The notes under the pieces are model-generated. The model saw nothing but the letters and a program-made list of their open reading frames with translations, was not told the origin of the DNA and did not search any database. This document shows positions 7,902 to 16,213 of a stretch of DNA of 64,000 bases, piece after piece. This stretch comes from Devosia ginsengisoli (lineage in GTDB: Bacteria; Pseudomonadota; Alphaproteobacteria; Rhizobiales; Devosiaceae): NCBI RefSeq assembly GCF_024707105.1, contig NZ_JANQAJ010000009.1, forward strand, positions 574,501-638,500, written 5' to 3'. A program made the position numbers and the translations under genes. Numbering within the stretch: the stretch's first letter is position 1; the number at the start of each line of letters is the position of its first letter.

Positions 7902-8140
7902 AGAACAAACTATCCGATCTCAACAATCATCTGTTTGCCCAGCTTGAGCGGCTTTCGGACGAAGACCTAACGCCCGACCAGATCGAGAAAGAGGCAAAGC
8001 GCGGCGAGGCCATTGTATCGGTGGCCGATCAGATCATCCGCAATGCGTCCTTGCAGATTAAGGCCGCCGAGCTTGTCGCTGAGTACGGGTCCAATCCCGA
8101 GCCGTATTTGCCGCAGATTGAGGGAGGGAAGGCGTCATGA
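7898..8140 (+). CDS. Hypothetical phage protein
   Basis: 80 residues starting MKNKLSDLNNHLFAQLERL, helical and acidic. Small proteins of this shape (SDEDLTPDQIEKEAKRGEAI ... AADLVAEYG-like ending) are frequent in temperate phage early operons and have no assigned function. The frame is open upstream, but the ATGA overlap with the previous gene sets the start at 7898. Confidence 0.7.
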   Translation: MKNKLSDLNNHLFAQLERLSDEDLTPDQIEKEAKRGEAIVSVADQIIRNASLQIKAAELVAEYGSNPEPYLPQIEGGKAS

Positions 8141-8967
8141 GACGGGCCGCTATCCCCTACAGCCCCACGGAAATGCAGTGGCTTGAAGCTAACCGGATGA
8201 TGGTGATCACCGACTATCACCGGGCTTTCATTGACGCGTTCGGACGAAGTGATGTGTCTGCCGGTCACCTGCACGCCCTCCGGAAGCGCAAAGGCTGGAA
8301 GGTCGGGCGCTCGCCGGGTCGCTATAAGGGCCGTCGTCTCAAGTACAGCGATGCCGAGATTGAGTGGTTGCGCGACAATTGCGCCCTGCCGCTGCCCGAC
8401 TATCACCGGGCGTTCCGGGCCGCGTTCGATAGACCCGACGTCACCGCTGCCAAGCTGCACTCTTTGCGAAAGCGAGAGGGCTTCAAGACGGGGCGCACCG
8501 GGCGGTTCGAGAAGGGTCAACCGTCGCCCATGAAGGGCCGCACATGTCCGCCCGGCGAAGGTGGTCGCCATCCGAACGCAATCGCAGCGCAGTTCAAGAA
8601 GGGTCATGTTCCACACACCTATCGCGGCCCTGGCCACGAAAGCGTGGACGACGAAGGCTATGTCTGGATCGTTATCGACAGGCCCAACCCATGGACTGGC
8701 GCGGCGACCTGGCGCGTGCACAAGCATCGCTTCCTTTGGGAAGAGGCCAACGGACCTGTTCCCGAAGGCATGGTGCTTAAATGCGTTGGCGAGAGAGGCA
8801 ACTGCGACCCGTCTAACTGGGAGCCTGTGCCCATCGGCCTCCTGCCCCGGCTCAATGGCAAATCGGGCCGCAATTACGACCAGGCGCACCCCGATTTGAA
8901 GCCGTCCATCATGATGGTCGCCAAGATCGAGCATCGCGCCCGCGAAAGCCAAAAGGCACGTTCATGA
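8137..8967 (+). CDS. HNH endonuclease with two tandem DNA-binding modules
   Basis: 276 residues. The C-terminal part carries an HNH_3-type nuclease: a GYVWI strand, then WRVHKHRFLWEEANGPVP, VLKCVGERGNCDPSNWEPV. Residues about 8-62 and 69-125 are two copies of one module (YHRAF, LHALRKRKGWKVGR / YHRAF, LHSLRKREGFKTGR), likely the DNA-recognition part. This design resembles free-standing homing endonucleases carried by phages. It is coupled to its neighbours by ATGA overlaps, so it may instead be an integral phage gene. Confidence 0.83.
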   Translation: MRRAAIPYSPTEMQWLEANRMMVITDYHRAFIDAFGRSDVSAGHLHALRKRKGWKVGRSPGRYKGRRLKYSDAEIEWLRDNCALPLPDYHRAFRAAFDRPDVTAAKLHSLRKREGFKTGRTGRFEKGQPSPMKGRTCPPGEGGRHPNAIAAQFKKGHVPHTYRGPGHESVDDEGYVWIVIDRPNPWTGAATWRVHKHRFLWEEANGPVPEGMVLKCVGERGNCDPSNWEPVPIGLLPRLNGKSGRNYDQAHPDLKPSIMMVAKIEHRARESQKARS

Positions 8968-9353
8968 CCCGCCAAAAGCTCCCCACTCGCCGCGAAGGCG
9001 AGACTTTTCTGCTCGATCATCGGCACAGCCCCGGCACGGCGGCCGAACAGATCGAAACCATGATCGTCAGCTATAGCCGGTATCCCGATGGTCGCATCGG
9101 CGAAGTGTTCGTGAATTGCGAGAACCGGCGTAGCGAGCGATCGATCGGGCTGTGGGCCGATCTCGGTATCATCGTCTCGATCGCCCTACAGCGCGGCGCC
9201 ACGCTCACCGAGTTGAGCAGCGCCATGTCGCGCGGCGAGATCAACCACCTGGGCAAGATCGTCGAGGTCGCACAATCGCCGGCCGGCACCCTGCTCGATG
9301 CCCTGCTCGATATCGAGGTTCAGGACATGGTGGAGGGCCGCGCCAATGGCTGA
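8964..9353 (+). CDS. TSCPD-domain protein
   Basis: 129 residues. The core RYPDGRIGEVFVNCENRR followed by WADLGIIVSIALQRGATLTEL matches the TSCPD domain found at the C-terminus of some ribonucleotide reductases and as a stand-alone protein in phages. Its role as a stand-alone unit is unknown; a link to nucleotide metabolism is inferred only from the family. ATGA overlap upstream, and its stop lies inside the start of the next small gene. Confidence 0.75.
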   Translation: MTRQKLPTRREGETFLLDHRHSPGTAAEQIETMIVSYSRYPDGRIGEVFVNCENRRSERSIGLWADLGIIVSIALQRGATLTELSSAMSRGEINHLGKIVEVAQSPAGTLLDALLDIEVQDMVEGRANG

Positions 9354-9459
9354 ACCACGCACGAAGCGCGGCTGGGTGCTGCTGTTCGCCGGGCTGGCCG
9401 GCTGGGGGCTGGTGGCCGTCCTGGTCGCGGCAGGTGCCGCATTGATGGGAGGGATCTGA
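9346..9459 (+). CDS. 37-residue single-span membrane protein
   Basis: Reads MAEPRTKRGW, then a hydrophobic stretch of about 24 residues, and ends MGGI. It has a positively charged N-terminus and one transmembrane helix. It overlaps the TSCPD gene by eight bases and ends one base before the next ATG. It is too short for most gene finders, and there is no clue to function apart from the membrane span. Confidence 0.6.
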   Translation: MAEPRTKRGWVLLFAGLAGWGLVAVLVAAGAALMGGI

Positions 9460-9460
9460 T

Positions 9461-10498
9461 ATGGCCGAAAATACCGCGATCGAGTGGTGCGATGCCACGT
9501 TCAATCCCTGGATAGGCTGCACGAAGATCAGCCCGGCATGCGATCATTGCTATGCCGAAGCCTTGATGGACACGCGGCATGGCCGCGTCGACTGGGGCGG
9601 CGACCGGGTGCGCACCTCGCCCGCCAATTGGCAGCAGCCGCGCCGCTGGCAGCGCCAGGCGGCGGCATTCCATGCCGAGCATGGCCGGCGCCGGCGCGTG
9701 TTTTGCGCCTCATTGGCCGATGTGTTCGACAACCAGGTGCCGGCCGAGTGGCGGGCGAACCTGTGGGCGCTGATCCTGGTCACGCCGGATCTCGATTGGC
9801 TGCTGCTGACCAAGCGCCCGCAGAATATCGGCAAGATGCTGCCGGCGTTTTGGGATGACGTGAAGGGGCATGTCTGGCTCGGCACGACGGTCGAGGATCA
9901 AAAGCGGGCCGATCAGAACATTCCGCATTTGCTCGAGCACGACGCCGCGGTGCGCTTTGTCAGCATTGAGCCGATGCTGGGTCCGATCGACCTCGCAAAG
10001 GTATGCCTGGTCCCCCAAAGGCCTGGGTCGTTTCGGTCGGGCATTCATCTCAATGCTCTGGTCGGTCGCTTTTACGAAAGTGGCATGCCCTATTTTGACC
10101 GCTGGAATGACGACGGGACGCCGGCCACTGGCGCTACCGTTGCCAGGATCGACTGGGTGATCGCTGGCGGCGAAAGTGGTCCCCATGCGCGCCCGTCGAA
10201 TCCAGACTGGTTCCGCAGCCTGCGTAATCAATGCGCCACTGCCGACGTGCCCTTCCTGTTCAAGCAATGGGGCGAATGGGTCGGCGGCAAATTCCACCTC
10301 GACCTCGATGACTATCTGCAGTTCGAGGATCTCGCGGAAACGCGCTTTTATCCCCTGAGCCGATCGACGCCTGAGCACCATTGGGAAGAGGACAAGGTTC
10401 CGGAAGGCCTTGGGTCGGTCCGCCTGGGCAAGCGTCTCGCTGGCCGTACGCTTGATGGCGCAACGCATGATGCCTTCCCGGTGGTGCGCCATGCATGA
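9461..10498 (+). CDS. DUF5131 (phage Gp37/Gp68) protein
   Basis: 345 residues. The N-terminus AIEWCDATFNPWIGCTKISP then ACDHCYAE is the hallmark of the DUF5131/Gp37Gp68 family. Its cysteines are arranged much like a radical-SAM iron-sulfur site, though the chemistry has not been shown. Other conserved pieces: FCASLADVFD, WLLLTKRPQNI, WLGTTVEDQ, RFVSIEPMLGPI and VIAGGESGP. It lies just upstream of ASCH and DUF4326 genes, neighbours that suggest nucleic-acid or nucleotide modification (inference). Confidence 0.85.
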   Translation: MAENTAIEWCDATFNPWIGCTKISPACDHCYAEALMDTRHGRVDWGGDRVRTSPANWQQPRRWQRQAAAFHAEHGRRRRVFCASLADVFDNQVPAEWRANLWALILVTPDLDWLLLTKRPQNIGKMLPAFWDDVKGHVWLGTTVEDQKRADQNIPHLLEHDAAVRFVSIEPMLGPIDLAKVCLVPQRPGSFRSGIHLNALVGRFYESGMPYFDRWNDDGTPATGATVARIDWVIAGGESGPHARPSNPDWFRSLRNQCATADVPFLFKQWGEWVGGKFHLDLDDYLQFEDLAETRFYPLSRSTPEHHWEEDKVPEGLGSVRLGKRLAGRTLDGATHDAFPVVRHA

Positions 10499-10973
10499 TC
10501 TCCCCCGCTTCGCCCTTTCCGTTCGCCAGCCTTGGACCTGGGCGATCGTGCATGCAGATCCCGTCAAGGATATCGAGAACCGGTCATGGCGCCGGCCCAA
10601 TCCCGCGCTGAAATTCCGGGGTGAATTCGCCCTGCATGCCGCCAAGGGCATGACGCGCGATGAATATGAGTGTGCTGCCGACTTCATGGCGGATCTCGGC
10701 ATCACCGCGCCGCGCCCGGCCGAGCTGCAGCGCGGCGGCATTGTCGGCGTCGTGACGCTGGTCGATATCGTCAGGGACTCCGATAGCCCCTGGTATATGG
10801 GCGGTTGCGGCCTGCTGCTCGCCAATCCGCGCCCCATTGAATTTATCCCTTGCGTCGGCGAGCTGGGCTTTTTCGCCTGGAAGCCGGCCGACCCTTCGGT
10901 TGTGCCCCAACCGGCCAGGTGGATGCTGCCAAAGGCCGAGCCCGTCGCGCCGGCACAGGGAGAGCTGCTGTGA
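10491..10973 (+). CDS. ASCH-domain protein
   Basis: 160 residues from ATG 10491, which overlaps the previous stop by eight bases. ALSVRQPWTWAIVHADPVKD, then IENRSWR and FALHAAKG, are typical of ASCH domains, a PUA-like RNA- or modified-base-binding fold; the E. coli relative YqfB hydrolyses N4-acetylcytidine. Which activity applies here cannot be read from sequence. Confidence 0.82.
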   Translation: MHDLPRFALSVRQPWTWAIVHADPVKDIENRSWRRPNPALKFRGEFALHAAKGMTRDEYECAADFMADLGITAPRPAELQRGGIVGVVTLVDIVRDSDSPWYMGGCGLLLANPRPIEFIPCVGELGFFAWKPADPSVVPQPARWMLPKAEPVAPAQGELL

Positions 10974-11428
10974 CTGCTCCCCTGCCGTGCCCCTTCTGCG
11001 CCACCCTGCCAGTCGTCAGTGCTGGCGGCCTGATGTGGGCGCATGCGCCAGTGTCATGCATCCTGCGCGATTTCGGCTTTTCGGATGTCGATGGCTGGAA
11101 CACGCGTGGCGGATCGGCGGCGGATCCGCTGCCGGATGCCAAGCCTGTCCGGATCCAGCTTTCCCGCCGCAAGGGTTGGCGCATGCCGGAGAACACGGTC
11201 AAGGTCGACCGCTCGACCCGCTTCGGCAATCCGTATCAGGCCGGGGCTGATGGCGATGGCGATCGAGCGCATCTGGCCAGCCTCTACCGGGCATACCTCG
11301 CCCGGCCAGAACAGGCCGCCCTTGTCGATGATATTCGCGCGTTACTGCGCGGCAGGAACCTCGCCTGCTGGTGCCCGCTGGATGATTGCTGCCATGCCGA
11401 TGTGCTGTTGGAGGTCGCCAACGCATGA
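10970..11428 (+). CDS. DUF4326 domain protein with N-terminal zinc-finger-like region
   Basis: 152 residues from GTG 10970, chosen because it overlaps the upstream TGA by four bases (GTGA). The N-terminus has CPFC plus later residues, as in short Lar/zinc-finger-like proteins. From about residue 58, VRIQLSRRKGWRMPENTVKV, RSTRFGNPY and ending NLACWCPLDDCCHADVLLE, it matches DUF4326, a phage family of unproven function. Confidence 0.78.
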   Translation: MTAPLPCPFCATLPVVSAGGLMWAHAPVSCILRDFGFSDVDGWNTRGGSAADPLPDAKPVRIQLSRRKGWRMPENTVKVDRSTRFGNPYQAGADGDGDRAHLASLYRAYLARPEQAALVDDIRALLRGRNLACWCPLDDCCHADVLLEVANA

Positions 11429-11643
11429 CCACCGACCAGATCATGCTCTCATCCCAATGCGCTTGCGGCGCGGTGATTTCGACGCCGGCGCCGGCCGCCG
11501 CCGATATCGGCGCTGCCTACCAGGCGCAGCTCGATGCCGGTTGGGGCCATGACGATCACGGTCGCTGTCTCTGCCCGCAATGCATGGTGGCGCCCCCAGC
11601 CGAGCCGACCCCCGACGTTCCCGAGCAAGGGAGGCTGTTTTGA
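11425..11643 (+). CDS. Small cysteine-containing protein
   Basis: 72 residues from ATG 11425 (ATGA overlap). Two Cys pairs, CACG and CLCPQC, suggest a zinc ribbon. The stop overlaps the next start (TTGA). Function unknown. Confidence 0.6.
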   Translation: MTTDQIMLSSQCACGAVISTPAPAAADIGAAYQAQLDAGWGHDDHGRCLCPQCMVAPPAEPTPDVPEQGRLF

Positions 11644-12107
11644 CCGATCCCGCTCCGTACGACGGTCCCATTGCGCGTGCTGACGGTATGCGCCCCTACA
11701 ATCGCTACCTCTGGCCAATGGCAGGCGATAGCTGGTGGGTGAGGGACTGCGAGCATCTGGTTGTCCAGCGGATGGCCTGGCCGAACCACATATCCGTGGT
11801 TGCACTGGCCGATGGTCGATATTCGACCGATGGCGCCACCTACGCGATTGAAGGGAACCACGACTGCTATGGCGGTCCGTGCGTGTTTGCGACCCGCCAA
11901 GAGGCAGTGCGCAAGGCCGTGGCGAAGTTCATCCGCCATTGTCGCCATGCCCGATACTGGTCCACGAACGGCATTTCCCATGAGCAATGCCAGCTCGCCA
12001 TAAATTGGGCTCTCGAAGTCGCGGCCCGGCCGCCCGTCGTTTTGCCGCTACCTAAGCCAATTCCGGTAAAAACCGGACTGCCGTTGTTCGATGCGGGGCT
12101 GTCATGA
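11640..12107 (+). CDS. Hypothetical phage protein
   Basis: 155 residues if it starts at TTG 11640, which overlaps the previous stop as TTGA; the nearest in-frame ATG is further inside. Contains YAIEGNHDCYGGPCVFATRQEA and HARYWSTNGISHEQC. No domain recognised. ATGA overlap with the primase gene downstream. Confidence 0.6.
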   Translation: MTDPAPYDGPIARADGMRPYNRYLWPMAGDSWWVRDCEHLVVQRMAWPNHISVVALADGRYSTDGATYAIEGNHDCYGGPCVFATRQEAVRKAVAKFIRHCRHARYWSTNGISHEQCQLAINWALEVAARPPVVLPLPKPIPVKTGLPLFDAGLS

Positions 12108-13273
12108 CCCTGCCCGATCACCTTGCTGCCCTGCGCGACGAAGCCTTGCAGACGTCATGCGAAAGCTGGGCCAAGCGGCAGGGCTGGAAGCTGTCGCCGG
12201 GCCTCGATCGGGCCGGACCATGCCCTATGCCCGGCTGTGGCGGCACCGATCGGTTTTCGATCCATACCGGGAAAAACCTGTTCCGCTGCCGGCAATGCGA
12301 CATTGCCGGCGAGGGCGTGATCAAGCTGGTTATGCTGACCCAGGGCCTGGGCTTCACCGAGGCTTGCGAATTGATCACGGGGCGCCGGGCCGATGCCCCC
12401 TTCGATCCGGAGAAGGCCGCCGAGATCCGGCGCCAGAACGAAGCGGCCGAGAAGCGTAACCGGGATGATGCCGAGCGCTACCGGCAGAAGGCCCGGCGCG
12501 AGGGTTATGAAATCTGGCAGGCGCGCTCGCGCGACCCTGGCCGGCCGCTGGTCGCCGAATATCTCATGATCCGCGGCCTGCTGACGGCCCGCCTGGTGGA
12601 GCTGTTCGACCAGATCCGGCTCGGCCAGCATGATGACCTGCCCTATATGGATCGCGCGAAATCCGGCCCCTGGGTCCAACTGGCCAAGGCGCCGGCCATG
12701 CTGGCGCCGATCCAGATGGCCGATGATCGTTTCGGGGCGGTGCATCGCACCTGGCTGGATCTCGCCCAGCCCAAGGGGAGGCTGGTGCTGGTCCATCCCG
12801 ATACCGGCAAGGCGCTGGAAACCAAAAAGGCCTTGGGCATCAAGCAGGGCGGCGCCATCAGGCTCTTCACGCCCGAAAACCCGCGCCGCATCATCATGGG
12901 CGAGGGCATCGAAACCACGCTGACCCCGCTGGCGCATGCTTTCGAGCCCGATACCGCCTATTGGGCCGGCGTCGACGTCGGCAACATGGCCGGCAAGGCC
13001 TCGCGCGATCCCGATGGCAAGATCGTGCAGGACCGGCCGGATCTCGCCGATCTCGATTGCTGGCAGCCGCCCGACTGGTGCGAAGAGCTGATCTATCTCG
13101 GCGAAACCGAAAAGGCCGAGCGCAATACCGATGCCAAGCTGACGCGCGGCCTGCTGCGCGCCCAGCTGCTGCGCCGGCAGGCCCGCGAGGCCAATCCCGA
13201 CCTGCCCGATCTCGTAACCGAATTCGTCCTCGCCCCCGAGGGCGGCGGCGATATCAACGATCTTGTGAGGTGA
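12104..13273 (+). CDS. Phage primase (CHC2 zinc finger + Toprim)
   Basis: 389 residues. Makes RNA primers for phage DNA replication. The N-terminal zinc finger reads CPMPGCGGTDRFSIH and FRCRQC; a helical linker follows (about residues 105-165); the Toprim catalytic region has the Glu motif IIMGEGIETTL and the Asp motif WAGVDVGNMAG. It lies upstream of the D5 helicase, with two small genes between, as is usual for phages whose primase and helicase are separate. Confidence 0.88.
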   Translation: MTLPDHLAALRDEALQTSCESWAKRQGWKLSPGLDRAGPCPMPGCGGTDRFSIHTGKNLFRCRQCDIAGEGVIKLVMLTQGLGFTEACELITGRRADAPFDPEKAAEIRRQNEAAEKRNRDDAERYRQKARREGYEIWQARSRDPGRPLVAEYLMIRGLLTARLVELFDQIRLGQHDDLPYMDRAKSGPWVQLAKAPAMLAPIQMADDRFGAVHRTWLDLAQPKGRLVLVHPDTGKALETKKALGIKQGGAIRLFTPENPRRIIMGEGIETTLTPLAHAFEPDTAYWAGVDVGNMAGKASRDPDGKIVQDRPDLADLDCWQPPDWCEELIYLGETEKAERNTDAKLTRGLLRAQLLRRQAREANPDLPDLVTEFVLAPEGGGDINDLVR

Positions 13274-13275
13274 AA

Positions 13276-13566
13276 ATGATGACCAGGCCTTACTATCGCG
13301 CATATTGCAAGGATTGCGGCTGCACGGTTCGCAGCGGCGACAACAGCACCTTCATGGACCAGTTCTTTCTCCCCGAGCGGTGCCCTGGGTGCCATCGCTA
13401 TGCGCCTCGGCACGGCTACGTGTCCGACAGCGAGGCGCGTTACAGAGTGGAATATGGGTTCTGGAAAGTTGTGCCTATTGAGCCCCAGCCGCCCAGGCGA
13501 TGGTGGTGGCCCTTCGGCGTAGCGACAGAACGGGTTTGGACTGTGTGGCAGGAGGTCTCTTCATGA
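13276..13566 (+). CDS. Small zinc-ribbon protein
   Basis: 96 residues from ATG 13276, with AYCKDCGCT and ERCPGCHRY making a likely zinc ribbon, then a Trp/Pro-rich end (PPRRWWWPFGV). It lies two bases after the primase stop, and its own stop overlaps the next ATG. Function unknown. Confidence 0.62.
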   Translation: MMTRPYYRAYCKDCGCTVRSGDNSTFMDQFFLPERCPGCHRYAPRHGYVSDSEARYRVEYGFWKVVPIEPQPPRRWWWPFGVATERVWTVWQEVSS

Positions 13567-13838
13567 GCGAGACCAATCCCCGCCCCCATGCCGGCGTCGT
13601 CTTTCCCGATGAGTGGAACCAGGACGAAGGCACGCCCGACATCGCCTCGGTGGCCAACGCGATTCAGGTTTGGGCCATGTTCAACCCGCCCTACCGGCAC
13701 AGCGTTCGCCATGTGGGCGAAGTTTTCAACCTCGACGACGCCCAGGTGCGGCAGGCGGTCGAGGCGCATTACTGGATGTATCTGGACGGTCCCGACGACG
13801 ATCCGCACCAGCAATTTATCGAACACGACGGCGAATAG
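13563..13838 (+). CDS. Hypothetical phage protein
   Basis: 91 residues from ATG 13563 (ATGA overlap). The stretch SVRHVGEVFNLDDAQVRQAV reads like a helix-turn-helix, so it may bind DNA. Acidic C-terminus. It sits between primase and helicase. Confidence 0.65.
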   Translation: MSETNPRPHAGVVFPDEWNQDEGTPDIASVANAIQVWAMFNPPYRHSVRHVGEVFNLDDAQVRQAVEAHYWMYLDGPDDDPHQQFIEHDGE

Positions 13839-13864
13839 ACTTTTCTGGACTAAAGGGGCTAAAA

Positions 13865-15739
13865 ATGCGGCAAACCAAGGCAACCGAGCCGGGCAAGAGC
13901 GGCGCGGTCAAGCGCGCCATGGGGCGGCGGCGCAAGGTCGAGGCGCCGGCCGACGACGCGGGTGAAGCGGGATTCAGCCTCTATGGCGATGCCGGCGAGC
14001 CGCCCCCGACCGATCCGCAGGATCCGGGCGCCGATCCCGACGATGATTTCGCCCTCGATGACGATGCCGGCCTGCCCGATGGCCTCGATCCCCTGCTGAT
14101 CGAAACATTGCGCGAATGCGCGGCGCTCGATCCCAACGATCGCGACAATGGCCGGCGCCTGGTGCTGCATTACGGCGGCAACCTCGCCTATGTGCAGGGC
14201 ATGGGCTGGCTGGTGTGGGAGGGCAAGTTCTGGCAGCGCGACGATGGCGAGCTGGCCGCCCGCTTGATGGCGCAGAACCTGGTCGACCGGATCAAGCTCG
14301 AAAAGGAATTCATCGACTATACGCCGGCGCAGCAACGCCTGCTGGAAGCCGCCAAGCCCAAGCGGAAGATCCCGGCCGAAGAGCGCAGCCAGGCCGACAA
14401 AGAGCTGATCATCAATGCCGACCAGGCGATCAAGCAGCGGGCGACCAAACGCGCCGCGCGGGTCAAGCATGCCATCAGCTCGGGCAATTCCGGCAAGACG
14501 GCCGCCATGCTGCAGCAGGCGGCCAGCCATCGCGCCATCCCGGCCGAAGAGCTGGACAGCGACCGGATGCGCTTCAATGTGCGCAATGGCACGCTGGTCT
14601 TTTCGCGCGTGCCAGATCCCGATGCGCCGGCCGAGGGCGAGGGCAGCGACCGCATGGTCGGCAGCTTCACTTTCATCGAGCCGCATGATCGCACCGACAT
14701 GATCACCAAAATGGCCGATGTCGATTACGATCCCGATGCCCGATGCCCGTTTTTCGAGGCCTTCCTGGCCAAGCTGCAGCCCGATCGGCAGATGCAGATC
14801 TTCCTGCAGGTTTTCCACGCCTATGCCCTGCTGATCGGCGGCAATGATGAGCAGAAAGTGCTCTATCATTACGGCACCGGCGCCAACGGCAAATCGGCCT
14901 TTATCGAAGTCCTGGGCCGTCTCGCCGGCAGCTACCGCACCGTGGTTTCGCCCGAAACCATTACCGGCGATACCCAGCGCGGCGGCCAGCAGGCCAGCCC
15001 CGATATTGCGCGCCTGCACAATGCGCGCCTGGCCACGATCGAGGAATTGCCGCGCAATGCCCCGCTCAAGGAAGAGCTGATCAAGGCCCTGTCGGGCGGC
15101 ACGAAGATGACGGCGCGTTTCCTGCAGAAGGAAATCTTCGAATTCGAGCCGATCTTCACCCCCGTCCTGTCGGGCAACTTCAAGCCCTCGATTTCGGGCA
15201 GCGATTACGGCATCTGGCGGCGCGTGCTGATCGTGCTTTGGGGCGTCACCATCCCCGAGGGCGAGCGCATGATCCCCTCGCGCCTCGCCGAAAAGCTCGA
15301 CGCCGAGCGATCGGGGATCCTGAACTGGCTGCTCGATGGCCTGGTCGCCTATCTCGGCGCCGGCCTCACCGGCTTCATTCCGGCCGAGGTCACCGACTTC
15401 ACCACGGAATACCGGCAGGACCGCGACAATGTGGGCGTGTTCGCCGACCAGTGCATCAGCCGCGAGGAAGGCCAGACCATCCAGGCCGGCCCGCTGCACA
15501 AGCTCTATATCGAATGGTGCGAGTTGAACGGCGTCACGGCCGCCAAGCAGCGCTCTTTCGGCGAGCGCCTGGGCGAGCTGGGATTCAAGAAAACCACCGG
15601 CCGCGTCTATGTCTACCAGGATATCGTGGTGGATAAGTCCTGGCGCATATCGATCGACCGCGAAGTGCCGCGCGACCCGAAGAGCAAGGCCATCAAGGAT
15701 ACGGCCGATCCCGGCTGGACGCCGGCAGAGGGGGTTTGA
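13865..15739 (+). CDS. D5/P4-family replicative helicase-primase
   Basis: 624 residues from ATG 13865, which has AGGGG about eight bases upstream. SF3-type ATPase of the phage/plasmid D5 family that unwinds the origin. Walker A is GTGANGKSAFIEVLG (near base 14878) and Walker B is LATIEELP; the sensor region VLSGNFKPSISGSDYGIWRR follows. The first 80 residues are acidic and disordered (DPDDDFALDDDAG). The C-terminal D5 winged-helix segment (KLYIEWCELNG) is present. Downstream is a 470-bp non-coding stretch with repeats, a sensible place for its origin. Confidence 0.9.
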   Translation: MRQTKATEPGKSGAVKRAMGRRRKVEAPADDAGEAGFSLYGDAGEPPPTDPQDPGADPDDDFALDDDAGLPDGLDPLLIETLRECAALDPNDRDNGRRLVLHYGGNLAYVQGMGWLVWEGKFWQRDDGELAARLMAQNLVDRIKLEKEFIDYTPAQQRLLEAAKPKRKIPAEERSQADKELIINADQAIKQRATKRAARVKHAISSGNSGKTAAMLQQAASHRAIPAEELDSDRMRFNVRNGTLVFSRVPDPDAPAEGEGSDRMVGSFTFIEPHDRTDMITKMADVDYDPDARCPFFEAFLAKLQPDRQMQIFLQVFHAYALLIGGNDEQKVLYHYGTGANGKSAFIEVLGRLAGSYRTVVSPETITGDTQRGGQQASPDIARLHNARLATIEELPRNAPLKEELIKALSGGTKMTARFLQKEIFEFEPIFTPVLSGNFKPSISGSDYGIWRRVLIVLWGVTIPEGERMIPSRLAEKLDAERSGILNWLLDGLVAYLGAGLTGFIPAEVTDFTTEYRQDRDNVGVFADQCISREEGQTIQAGPLHKLYIEWCELNGVTAAKQRSFGERLGELGFKKTTGRVYVYQDIVVDKSWRISIDREVPRDPKSKAIKDTADPGWTPAEGV

Positions 15740-15828
15740 TGGCTAGCATCCCCGTAGCTCTGACTAGACCCCGCACCCCACTTTAGGCCACGGTGCTGGT
15801 CGCGACCCTCGCGCCCGGCAATGATTCT

Positions 15829-15872
15829 CCCTCAAAGCGCCTTGCGCCGCGCCCCGCACCCCCCTTTGAGGG
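15829..15872. repeat. Inverted repeat CCCTCAAAG/CTTTGAGGG
   Basis: Perfect 9-bp arms at 15829-15837 and 15864-15872 around a 26-base GC-rich loop. Could act as terminator for the early operon (no T-run follows) or as part of an origin. Confidence 0.55.
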
Positions 15873-15888
15873 CAGAGAAAGCGGAAGT

Positions 15889-15931
15889 CGCAACCCTCGT
15901 CCCCGCTGCGCGGGGCGACACGAGGGTTGCG
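15889..15931. repeat. Long inverted repeat CGCAACCCTCGT/ACGAGGGTTGCG
   Basis: Perfect 12-bp arms (15889-15900 and 15920-15931) enclose a second 6-bp stem CCCCGC/GCGGGG. Each arm contains one of the ACCCTCG repeats, so the element is both a strong hairpin and a pair of inverted repeat units. Confidence 0.7.
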
Positions 15932-16213
15932 AGAGTTAAGCGAGGGTGAAATCTGAAATCTCGCGCTATAAATCAATAGACTTTTCAATGGGTTATTGCG
16001 ATTTTGCGACCTTTGCGGGGTTTGTTCTCGCCTATATCGTACAAGAGGGGGCCGGGGTGCCCATTTTCGGCAGCATTTTGCATCTGAATTTGACTCACTG
16101 CGCATAGGACAACCCTCGCCACTGTCTCAACACTCGCTACCTCTTTGATTTATCTACCTTTTCTATTTGCGAGATTTGGAATGAAACCTCGCTAAACCTC
16201 GAAAGAGCAAGGA

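Larger units (their letters stand above)
15740..16213. other. Non-coding region with ACCCTCG repeats, candidate replication origin
   Basis: No credible gene lies here. The heptamer ACCCTCG occurs at 15805, 15893 and 16112 on the plus strand and at 15921 and 15941 on the minus strand; related AAACCTCG repeats lie at 16184 and 16194. There are two hairpins (15829-15872 and 15889-15931) followed by an AT-rich segment (about 15950-16000). Repeats, hairpins and AT-rich DNA next to a D5 helicase suggest an origin; a promoter and operator for the next gene is the alternative. Confidence 0.45.

Noticed and set aside
13859..15499. 546-residue ORF on the minus strand
   Set aside because: Shadow of the D5 helicase; the plus-strand protein has Walker motifs and the minus frame has antisense-like composition.
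15740..16213. CRISPR array in the repeat-rich block
   Set aside because: Repeat units are only 7-12 bases, irregularly spaced and in both orientations.
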